DNA from: Nannochloropsis oceanica
Taxonomy: Eukaryota > Sar > Eustigmatophyceae > Eustigmatales > Monodopsidaceae
Direction: 5' to 3'
DNA length: 64,000 nt
Assembly: GCA_004519485.1 (NCBI GenBank)
Contig: CP038110.1
Coordinates: 930,001-994,000 of the forward strand
The position numbers and the translations under genes were made by a program. A model generated the notes under the pieces. It made no database searches and was not told the origin of the DNA. It saw only the letters and a list, made by a program, of their open reading frames with translations. Of this stretch, positions 54,555-64,000 are shown piece after piece; position 1 is the first letter of the stretch, and every line of letters begins with the position of its first letter.

Positions 54555-57500
54555 GCAGAAACGATGACGCAGAAAAGAAGAGCAGTGCAACGCTGATTGG
54601 TAAGGGAGGGAGGGAGGGAGGGAGGAAGGGAGGGAGGGAGGTTGGGAAAGAAGACCAGGGGCTGGGAAGAAGGGACGATTTTCATCCTCCGACAAAAAAA
54701 TAAATCAAAGTAAAGGATTCTCAGATCCTCCTCCCTCCCTCCCTCCCTCCCTCCCTCCCTCCCTCCCTCCCTCCCTCCCTCCCTCCAGGCCTGGGCTCCC
54801 TCCCCCTGCTATACCACACCGACACTCCCTCGTCCCCTCTGCTGGGGGACAATAAAGGCCCAGGCTGCCTCCTCCCTGATGCCCTCTACACGGTTGACAT
54901 CCGTCCGGTTAAGCCGTCGAAAGCAGGGAGGGAAGGGGGGACAGGAGGAGGGCGGTTGAGTCCGATGAATGCCTCGCTGGGCTCGGCGGTGGTGGAAGAG
55001 GAGGAAGGGGGAGACTATGATTTTGAGGATGGTAGGGTAGGGAGGGAGGGAGGGAGGGAAGGAAGGCGGCAGACGTGGACACTATGAAGACGATATCTCG
55101 CCTATTTTTATACGTACATTTTAACACACATATTAAAATACATATTAACGTGCACGTTAACGTACATATTAATGTACATGTTAAAACACATATCAACACA
55201 CACATATTTACACACGTATGAACACATACATATTATTGTAAATGTTAAAACACTTATTAACACACAATCATAATGTCAGGATTCCCAGCCTCCACGTCCC
55301 CCCTCCCTTTCAACCTCTCGCCCGAGCCGCCCTCCTCCTCCTCCTCGTCCTCGTCCTCGATGATGTGCCTTCGCCTGGGCAGCATCGCACAGTCGTCTAT
55401 CCACGCACAAGACGAGAAGCTTGCCAAATTTTTCCATTACCAACCAAAACCATACGCCGCTTGTCATGGAGCTGCCCTGCAATTGCAGCAGCAGCAACAG
55501 CAGCCGCAGCAGCAGCCGCCGACCTCGGAAGGGTCGAAAAGAGGGAGTCGGCGTCTTGGTTGGGGAGGGAGGGAGAGAGGGAGAGGGGCCACCATGGGAG
55601 AACAAGAACACATGGTGATGTTGGAGGGGTGCATGCGGAGCGTCATCGAAGTGGGCGATGCAGCGGTGGCCGGGCACTTCCTCCCCATTACACGGCAATT
55701 ACTTCGGACATTATGCGGCGGTTCAGGCGGGACCCTGACGGCCTCGTCGCTGATATGGGCCGATCCCCTGGCCATGCCCCGACTGCGTGTGTTGACGTTC
55801 GTGGCGCTGTTGCATACCTTTACAAAGCTGATGCGGGGATGGTCGCCCCTGGGGTTGGAGGAGACTGTGTCCTCGTCCTCGTCCTCGTCGGCGTCAGGGG
55901 GGGGAGGCGGCTCGGTGTCTCGCTTGTCGATGGTGGGAGGAAGGGGGGGAGGGAGTGAGTTGAATATTTTGAGGGCGTATGCCGATTTAGTGTTTGACGA
56001 AGACCATGTAGCTCTTATTGGTACAGCTGCCGCAGCAGCAGCTGCTGCCAGTGAGTCTATTTTGACGGCAGCAGCAGCAGCTGCTGCTGCAGCAGCCAAA
56101 AGAAGAGAAGGAGGCGGACGAGGAGGAGCGGGAGTACGGCCCTCTTTCCCTCTTTCTTCTGACTCTGCGTCTTCCTCCTCTCCTTTCGGGATTGATTCGA
56201 AACAAGGAGGGGGGGAAGGAGGGGAAGGAGGGGAGGGAGGGGAGAGAGGGGAGGAAGAAACACTTACTTCCGGTGCGGAAGCAGCAGACACTTGCATCCC
56301 CCCCCTGGCCCCTCCCACTTCTTCGTCTTCCTCCTCCTCCTCCACCTCCCTCCTCCGTCGTTCTTTCTCCTTGCGCAAGGCCGGTGCCCCCCCCTCCTCC
56401 TCCTCGTCCTCCTCCTCCCCCCCCTCTTCCCGCTTTCCCTCCCTAAGGCTCTCGCGCAAAATAAGCTCCGGGGAAGACATCCCCTCCTCCCTCCCGCCCT
56501 TGCCCCCGTCCCCCTCTCCCGTTGCGGATGAACGCGGTCTCTGCAGCATCACCTCCCCTCCCGTCTCCATCTCCCTCTCCCTCCCTCCCCCGCCGCTCCC
56601 CTCGTCTCCCCTCCCCTCCTCCCCCTCTCTCCCTCTCTCCTTCACCACCGAGGAGGACGAAGGAGAGGGGGAGGGAGAGGGGGAGGGAGGGGGAGGGCAC
56701 CTGAGCCCGAGTCGGACACGGCATGGGCTTGTGGACCGAGCGAGGGCCAAATGGGAGTCGTGGACAGCACCACCCGATAGACGACGAGGAGGAGGGGGAG
56801 GGAAAGAGGTAGGGAGGGAGGAAAGACAGTCCATGTCGCCCGCACGGCGAAGGGAGAGGAAGCACGGAGGGAAGGAGGGGTGTCGAACTTTGTCCTCGTC
56901 TTCGACCTCCTCCGATACCTCCATGGATGCGGTCTCTGCCTTTGTGAAGCTAGTCGAAGGAGAGGAGAAGGGAGGGAAGACAGGCACGAAGCAAAAACAA
57001 CAGCAGCAGCAGCAGAAGTCAAGGAAGGGAAAGGACGCATCTCTCTCCATGTCCTCCTCTTCCGGCTTGGGTTTGTCCTCCTCCTATTTCTCCTCCTCTT
57101 CCTCCTCCACCTCCTCCTCTTCCTCCACCTCGTCCTCATCTTCCTCCCGGCGATGCACCAAGGTAGGTAGCTCGCGAGGAAAAGAGGGAGGGAAGGAAAG
57201 AGGGAGAGAAGAAAGGAAATACGAGTCATCACCGACCAGGCCATTTATGTGCATCCACGTCCTCCCTCCCTCCCTCCCTCCCTCCCTCCCTCCCTCCCTC
57301 CCTCTCTCCCCAAGGTGTACAGATTGACCGGCTCTCGCGAGCGATGGCTCCACGCGATGTCCCTCCAGCTCCAGCAGCAGCAGCAGGAACGCCAGCAGCC
57401 TGAGGGTGGGAGGGCGTTCAGGTGGTGGCCATGGACCTACGAAGTTTTAATCCCGCAATGGCGTGCCCTCCTCCGTCTCTATCAACAAGGAGACACCAAA

Positions 57501-60500
57501 GCCGCAGCTGCTGCTACAGCTGCTACAGCGGCTGCGATTCCAACGGCGGCCTCCTCCTCACCCTCCACTCAATCCTCTCCCCGTGTCTCCTTCTCTTCAA
57601 AGCGGCAGCAGCAGCAGCGAATGGGTATTAGCAAGCTTCCCCCTATCCCTATCGCCTCTCCTCCCCCCCCTCCTCCTCCCCCTTCCAAAGAGGAAGAGGC
57701 AAAAGAGGGAGGGAAGGAAGACGCGGATGGTCCAGCCCTGTTCGAGGAAGAGAAGCATGCTTATCCCTTCCCTCGCGATGCGTTCCCCCCCGACACGCGG
57801 AAAGCGGCGCAAGTGCAAGGGCAAGCGCTTTTTGGCCTTATTAAGAAGAGCCTCGCCCTCCGGATCCATCACGAAGGCCTCAGGTACGTCTTCCTCCCCT
57901 TTCCCCCTCTTTTTTTAAGTCTCGTAGTTATCCTGAAGGACCACACCACGCGAGCCCCCCAAGATTAGATTTACGCAAACCCTCCCCCCCTCCCTCCCCC
58001 CCTCCCTCCCTCCCTCCCTCCCTCCCTCCCTCCCTCCCATCCTTAGCCCCGTAGTTCTCCTGGACGATGACACCATGTGGGCCCTTCAAGATTTGGTGGC
58101 GGCCTTGGCATCCGAGAGCATAGAGCGGTAGGAAAGGAAGGGTGTGTATGTAGGTGTTGGTTTTGTTGACTCTTCCTCTTCTCTCTCTCCCTCCCTCCCT
58201 CCCCTCTGCCCCTCCCTTCCCCCCCATCTCTCTGGCTTGTGGACGTACTCGATGCCTTCCCTCCCTCCCTCCCTCCCTCCCTCCCTCCCTCCCTCCCTCC
58301 CCAGCTACGCCTCCGGCTTGTGGGTCAGCGTAGACTTGAACAAGGCTCTCGCCATATTCCTCCGAGACCTCCTCCTCCTCCTCCACCCCTCTCAAGTCGC
58401 CCTCCTCGTCTCTTCCTACTACACAACCCTCCGGACGTGCACACGAACGGAGCAGATGGAGGCAAAATTTGAATTTTTGAGCATCCTCCTCATGCATGAC
58501 TCCGTGCCTTTCAACAAGCCCTGGTACCTCCCTCTCTCCCTCCCTCCCTCGTTTGCTCCCTCGCTCCCTCCCTCCCTTCTGTTCCATTTGTGTTTCTCAT
58601 TCGGTTTTTCAGGCGTAATAACATTTCTCACCTCCCTCCCTCTCTCCCTCCCTCCCTCTCTCCCTCTCTCCCTCCTCCCTCCCTCCCTCCCTCCCTCCCG
58701 TCCTCCCTTCCTCCCTCCCTCCCTCAGGCTCTTCGACCTGCCAACAGACGTGGCGATTACGCAGGAAGGGAGGGAGGAGGGGGTCATAGAGGGACCAGCG
58801 ACGCACTGGCTCGTCAAGCTGACCATGGACGAGTGCATCGGTGAGGCGGAAGGACAGGAAGATGGAAGGGAGGGAGGGAAGGAAAAAGGCGGGAATGATA
58901 AAGGGAATCCATCAAACCAGGCGCAAAACGTGACATTCTCCCTTCCCCTCCCTCCCTCCCTCCCTCCCTCCCTCCCTCCGTCCCTCCTTCCCCCCCTCCC
59001 TCCCTCCCACTCTCATTCTCTCTCAGGCGCCCTCTCGCACCCCGAGGCCATCATCCGTTCGCGGGGTATCTCTCTCCTTCGGCAGACCCTTGTCTCACAC
59101 GCCGTTAATCCCGACTACCGAGAGGCCGCATTAAGGGAGGGAGTGGCTGCCATGTACCTCCCCCTTATCGGACACCTTGCACAGCGACTCGGTACGTCCC
59201 TCCTTTCTTCCCTTCCTCCCTCCCTCCCTCCCTCCCTTCCTCCCTCCCTCGTGAATGTACATCTTAAAGTGTAAACTCACCCTCCGTTCGTTCTCCTCCT
59301 CCCTCCCTCCCTATCACCCCCCCTCCCTTCAGAGAGTGTGCAAAAGCTCTCCCACACGGCAGCGGATCGACGAGAGCTCCTCGCTTGTCTTCTCTACGTC
59401 CTTCAAAATGCCCCTCAGCGCCTCCTCCGCTGCCTCTGGCAGCACCTTCTCCTCCCCCCTTCCTCCCTTCCTCCCTCTCCCTCTCCCCCCGTGTCCTTGC
59501 TTGAGGACGGGGGGGCGTCCATGAGGAGGGAGGGTGGGAGGGAGGGAGGGAGGGAGGACGAGGATGCAGTGGCTCTTTACCTGGTCCAGGACGTGGCAAA
59601 AATGATTCTAGGCTCAGGCACTTCCTCCTCCTCCTCCTCTTCCTCCTCCTCCTCCTCCTCCTCCTCCTTACCCTCCTCCACCTCCTCCTCGTCTTCCTCC
59701 TCCTCTCGCCGTCACAGCGGCAGCAGCACAAGCACCACCACCACCAGCAGCAGCAGCAGTAGCAGCAGCAGCAGTAGCAGCAGGAGCAGTAGCAGTAGGA
59801 AGAGTGTCCAGCAGCAAGCCCGCACTACAGGCGGTCTCTCCCTTACTCAAACCCTCTCTCTCACCACCTACCTCACCTCCAACACCACCAGCCCCTCCCT
59901 TCCTTCCTCCCTCCCGCCCTCCCTCCCCCTTCCCAAGGGGGTACTTCGTTTTCTCACCCTCCTGGAGCTCGCTATTGACACCTTTGAATATCCTTATAAG
60001 GGGAGCAAGAGCCAACAATCCAGCAACAGCAGCAGCAGCAGCAGCAGCAACAGCAGTAGTGGTGGTGCCGGAGGAGGAGGAGGAAGAGGTGGAGGGCGGG
60101 AGGGAGGGAGGGGTGTCATTGACACGGCCCAAGCCCTCGAAGTTCTTGTGCCCGGCCTCCGTCCCTCCTCTTCGTCTCCCTCTCGCCGACCCTCTGGCTC
60201 TTCCTCATCTTCCTCTTCCTCCTCCTCCACCACGCGAGCCACCACCACTGCTGGTGCTGCTTCCTCCTCCTCCTCCTCCTTCCCCTCCTTCTCCTCCTAT
60301 ACCAACCCGCTCCTCTCCCCTCGGGGGAGCGCCCGGACCAAGAACGAGGGCGGGAAGGAGGGCGGGAGGGAGGACGGACAGGCGTCATCCCTCGACATGC
60401 CACCCCCCACAGGTGCTGAGGCCCTGCAAGCATTAAACACGTACTTGTTGGACAATAGGGGCGGAAGGAGGGCAGGGACGCACCTCCAGGCAGGGGGAGG

Positions 60501-62944
60501 GGGTGGGAAGGGCGGCGGAAGGGAGGGAGGGAGGGAAGGAGGGATGGGAGGAGGAGGAGGAGGAGCGGGTGGATACCTCATGGGCAAGGGCGGGGGCGGG
60601 GACCAGGCGATGCGGGCTTGGAAGGTAGGTAGGTATACGGAGGGAGGGAGGGAGGGAAGGGCGGGAGAAGATTGAAGGAATCGAGGTAGCTGGTAATCGG
60701 CCGTTACTTCAATCACACACATATCCACGCCTCCCTCCCTCCCTCCCTCCCTTCCTCGTCCGCAGGCCCAGTACCAGAAGCACGGAGACTGCCTGAATAA
60801 GTACAGTGCGGCTCTCGCCCGGGTGGGGGAAGTGCCTCCCCTTACCCTCATCCGCTCCTGCAAGTGGGTGTGTCATGAAGCCTCCCAGATCATCCTCGAA
60901 ACTTCTATGGCTCTTGCTGATGTCGCTGTGGCCGTCCTTGACCCCCCCCCCTCCTTCCCGTCCTCCTCTTCCTCCTTCCCTTGGGTGCAGGCTTCGGCCC
61001 TCCACAGGAGGAGGGAAGGAAAGGGAGGGAGAGAGGGAGGCGGGGCAAAGACCCTGTGGGAGTACAAGGGCTCGGTTCAACGGCTCCCTCGAGCGTTGAA
61101 GACTTTAACGGCCGCGATGTACAAGCTCCTCCTGCACGTGTACGTTATGCCTTCCCCTCCTCCCCTCACTCCCCCGCTCTTCAGCCCCCCTCCTTCTCTC
61201 CCTCCCCATCATCTTCGTTGCTTATTTCGAGATTGGAGGGTCGTCCCACTCATCTTTGAGCCTCACTGACATCTCACCCCTCCCTCTCTCCCTCTCTCGC
61301 CCCCTACTACATACCTCCCGCCTGCAGGCTAACGACGAGCCAAAGCGATGTGACATTAATCCGCACCCTACAAGACTCAACCCTTCTCATGGAAGCCATG
61401 GGTGTAGAGTGTTATCTTGACTCCATCGGTCACCACAAGAGCGATTGGCTGAAACAGGTAGGCGGCGTCCCGAGGGTGCCCTCCCTCCCTCCCTCCTTCC
61501 CTCCCTCCCTTTCTTCCCGCCCTTGCTACCCCACTGCCTCAAGCGTTCGTTTCTAAAGATACCCTCCCCCCCCCTCCCTGTTTCCCTTCAGATCGTCATC
61601 TACTGCAACCATACCCGGCCCTCCCTCCGCTCCGCCTCCCGGTCCTTCCTCGTCTCCCTCTTCCACCTCACCTTCCTCCACTCCGGATCCATCACCCGCG
61701 TGCGCCTCCCCTTCCTCCACGTCTTCTGCCACGCCCTCGACGGGATCTGGGAAACCCTCGACCAAGGGAAGCACTTGGGTGGCCACGAATCCGCAGAAAT
61801 TGTCCGGCAGAAGGTACCTCCCTCCCTCCTTCCCTCCCTCCCTCCCTCCCTCCTCCTCCCTCCTCCTCCCTCCTTTCTTCCCTTTCTTCGATCATGGACA
61901 TTTAGCAGCAGCATTCTTCATCTTACCCCTCGCTCGCTCGCTCCCTCTTTCCCTCTCTCTTCCCAGGCCTTCACCCTCCTAGGCCCCCTCCGCCGTTGCC
62001 TCCGCGAAGGGATCGAACACCCCCTCCGCACCCTCCCCCCTTCGCATCCTTCCCCAAACCCTGCCTTCATCGAGCGCCTCCTCCTCCTCTTCCATCACGC
62101 CCACCTCCTCACCGAGGCCTACGTCATGAACCTTCTCTTGGACAATATGGCGCAGCGATACGCCCAAAGCATCAGCAGCCAGAGGCTGAAGAGCAAAGAC
62201 CTCATCGCGCAGGGTGAGCCTTCCCTCCCTCTCTCCTCCCCCTCCTTCCCTCCCTCCTTCCTTCCCTCCCTCGTTTTTAACTTCCTCTTCCTGTCCTCCG
62301 TCCGTCCCTGCCTCCCTTCCTCGCTTCCTCCCTACCAGGTGAGGGCAGCGGCCTCCAATTATTCCTCACCATGTCCCTCCCTCCCTCCCTCCCTCCCTCC
62401 CTCCGTCCCTCCGTCCCTCCCTCCCTCCCCCCAGGCGAAAGCAGCGGCCTGATGGACGAGGCAGTGATCCAAGAGCTGCTCCTCCGCACAGCCACGGAGG
62501 TGTTCGACATACAAGAGTCGCCCGAACACCGCATTTACTGGCTACAGCGGCTTGGTACGTACGCCCTGCCTTCCCCCCTCCCTCCCTCCCTCCCTCCCTC
62601 CCTCCCTCTCCCCCCCTTTCTCCCTCCATTTCTCCCTCCATCCCCCCCCCCTCTGTCCATCACGCGCAAGGGCCGTGTACGTCCTTTTCACCCCCTCCTC
62701 CCTCCCTCCCTCCCTCCCTCCCTCCCTCCCTCCCTTGCAGCACAACTGCACGGCATGCGGGGGAACATTGCCGAGTTGGGGGCCACTCAAATATCCGTCT
62801 ATTACGCCTTCCAACAGATCTACCACGCCTACGCCTCCCTCCCTCCCTCCCTCCCCCCTTACTTCTCCACCCTGCCCTCGGCGTCCGTGGCCCTCCCGGC
62901 AGGGACCGCGGCCGTGCTGGCGACCGCGTTGCGGAGGGAGTGGA

Positions 62945-62976
<32 letters not shown>

Positions 62977-64000
62977 CGAAGGAGGGGGGGAGGAAGGGAG
63001 GGAGGGAGGGACCGGGGTAGGTGTCTGTGTTGGCAGGGAGGGAGGGAGGGAGGGATTGAAAATCAACACCCGCACACATGTCCTCGTGATCTCAATCCTC
63101 CCTCCCTCCCTCCCTCCCTCTCCCTCCCTCAGCCACCCCCTCTGCGGCGGTGCTAACCATGGCCAGCATAGACCCCAAGAGCGTGCTCCCGAGGTACCAT
63201 CTGCATCGTCCGAAAGAGGAGGTCAAGGTAGGGAGGGAGGGAGGGAGAAAGGGAGGGAGGGAAGGAGGGAAGGTGCTTGATGTGCCCAAATGACGTTCGT
63301 AATATGGACACTCACTTCTTCCTTTCTCCCCTCCCTCCCCTCCCTCCCTCCCTCCCTCCCTCCCTCCCTTCCCGCAGGCCCAGCTCCTGGAGGCGGCCTC
63401 GATTGCAGCTGCCCAGTTCCGATCCGCTCACTTTCCCCTCCTTGCCCTCCGGTGCCAGCAGAAAGTCTTGACGCTGCAGACGGAGGGGGGGAATGGGCCG
63501 GCGAACATGACAGCCATGGCCGCGGTAAGGAGGGAGGAAAGGAGGGATGAGAGGGAGAGAGAAATGGAGGGAGGGGTGAAGGATGAACGTCAAGTACTCA
63601 AAGTCTGTAAACACCCCTCCCTCCCACCCTCCCTCCCCCACCCCCATCAGGTGTACACCGATATGGCAGACACCTTGTCGCAGGCGGCAGCCGCCCGTGC
63701 CTCGTTGGACTACTTGGGAAGGGAACACGCTCTTGGATGCTTCTATCGCGTTGCGATCTTTGGCCCTGGCCTGGGTCAAGGGCATTGCGTGAAGGTACCT
63801 CTGTCGTCCTCGACTGTTTGATTCACCCACGGTCCCTCTTCCTTTACTTCCCTCCCTCCCTCCCTCCCTCCCTCCCTCCCTCCCTCCCTCCCTGCCTGCT
63901 TTCTATCGTCCTCGACTGCTTGATTCACCCACGGTCCCTCTTCCTTTACTTTCCTCCCTCCTTCCCTCCTTCCCTCCCTCCCTCCCTCCCTCCCTCCCTC
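49664..64000 (+). CDS. DOCK6/7/8-like Rho-family GEF (3' partial)
   Basis: Thirty-six exons in continuous phase (2,840 codons, last one 63651-63794) encode a giant atypical guanine-nucleotide exchange factor for Rac/Cdc42-type GTPases. The start at 49664 gives MEVKTVKRQSLFEWK. The N-terminal part matches the DOCK-C group: EPLWCSLALYWLDCRVEKQH, FLVLQVSKVLQGDPDKVLEP and RLGLYKQPVAFGFHQLF. The DHR1 (C2-like, lipid-binding) region is near residues 515-700: FSNVLYLYPLSLDKSQYRNL, GPVFTSHTYTQVSYHTRNPQ and PAHHLVFSVYHVHVK. Exon 21 (55280-57162) holds GSIAQSSIHAQDEKLAKFF and a long Ser-rich insert. Armadillo-like helical parts follow (NPDYREAALREGVAAMYLPL; ELLACLLYVLQNAPQRLLRC; DSTLLMEAMGVECYLDSI). 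The DHR2 catalytic domain is just starting (AARASLDYLGREHALGCFYR, VAIFGPG) when the window ends in an intron. The exon ending at 54020 uses a GC donor. Ser-rich and PPSLPP inserts derive from repeat runs. Confidence 0.93.
63804..63952. repeat. 102-base-period duplication in DOCK intron
   Basis: A ~47-base unique sequence beginning TCGTCCTCGACTG at 63804 recurs from 63906 with few changes, and each copy is followed by a CCCT run. The first copy starts 10 bases after the donor of the last visible DOCK exon. Confidence 0.85.

Noticed and set aside
55464-57050. A 528-codon minus-strand open frame opposite DOCK exon 55280-57162
   Set aside because: The DOCK frame fits splice phases at both ends and conserved sequence (GSIAQSSIHAQDEKLAKFF); the antisense frame is Ser/Glu/Arg low complexity caused by the same codon bias.
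10700-63950. Many long open frames translating to [11 protein letters not shown] or REGGREGG repeats on both strands
   Set aside because: They are translations of GGGA/CCCT intron runs. They change frame freely, overlap real exons on the other strand and carry no family motif outside the repeats.
1-64000. CRISPR arrays, operons, ribosome binding sites, rRNA and tRNA genes
   Set aside because: The window is eukaryotic nuclear DNA. The regular repeats are simple tetranucleotides without spacers, and no cloverleaf or rRNA segment was recognised by eye.

Overview
The window is nuclear DNA from a eukaryotic, plastid-bearing microalga with intron-dense genes. A nuclear plastid-type sigma factor, spliceosomal introns packed with GGGA/CCCT tetranucleotide runs and a short CCCTAA-type telomeric motif together suggest a eustigmatophyte stramenopile such as Nannochloropsis/Microchloropsis. 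That placement is an inference from style; no species marker is present. Layout: 1-7.1 kb is a transposon graveyard without a recognisable host gene. It holds a hAT transposase relic on the minus strand, a Helitron-type PIF1 helicase relic on the plus strand, a strong 23-bp-stem hairpin and unassigned degenerate DNA. 7.7-19.9 kb is one ~39-exon gene on the minus strand for VPS15/PIK3R4, the pseudokinase-HEAT-WD40 regulatory subunit of the Vps34 PI3-kinase. 21.3-24.0 kb (minus) is a sigma-70 family factor, and 24.1-27.4 kb (plus) is a DEAD-box RNA helicase of the DDX21/RH3/RH7 group. The two are head to head and both lose their 5' ends in a 100-N assembly gap. 29.2-30.4 kb (minus) is an intronless aquaporin. 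30.4-32.8 kb is gene-poor with a second copy of a relic also seen near 6.1 kb. 32.8-33.8 kb (minus) is an NPC2-like secreted lipid-binding protein. 34.4-37.3 kb (minus) is a coiled-coil protein of unknown function, divergent from eIF2B-gamma at 37.7-41.2 kb (plus). 41.8-44.6 kb (minus) is a 928-residue intronless trehalose phosphorylase/synthase-type glycosyltransferase. 45.8-48.8 kb (minus) is a PX-domain protein. 49.7 kb to the window end (plus) is a giant DOCK6/7/8-like Rho-family GEF, at least 36 exons and 2,840 codons, cut off as the DHR2 domain starts. Function as a set: several products act at membranes and in trafficking (VPS15, a PX protein that may bind phosphoinositides, NPC2-like, aquaporin, DOCK); others act in gene expression (sigma factor, RNA helicase, eIF2B-gamma) and storage sugar metabolism. 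There is no operon logic; neighbours look like independent nuclear genes. The most unusual property is the intron architecture. In sense orientation, introns of genes on both strands tend to start with GGGA repeats just after the donor and end with CCCT repeats just before the acceptor, so the two ends of one intron are mutually complementary. The same repeat has spread into some exons, giving REGG or PPSL low-complexity protein segments. The two intronless genes lack it.
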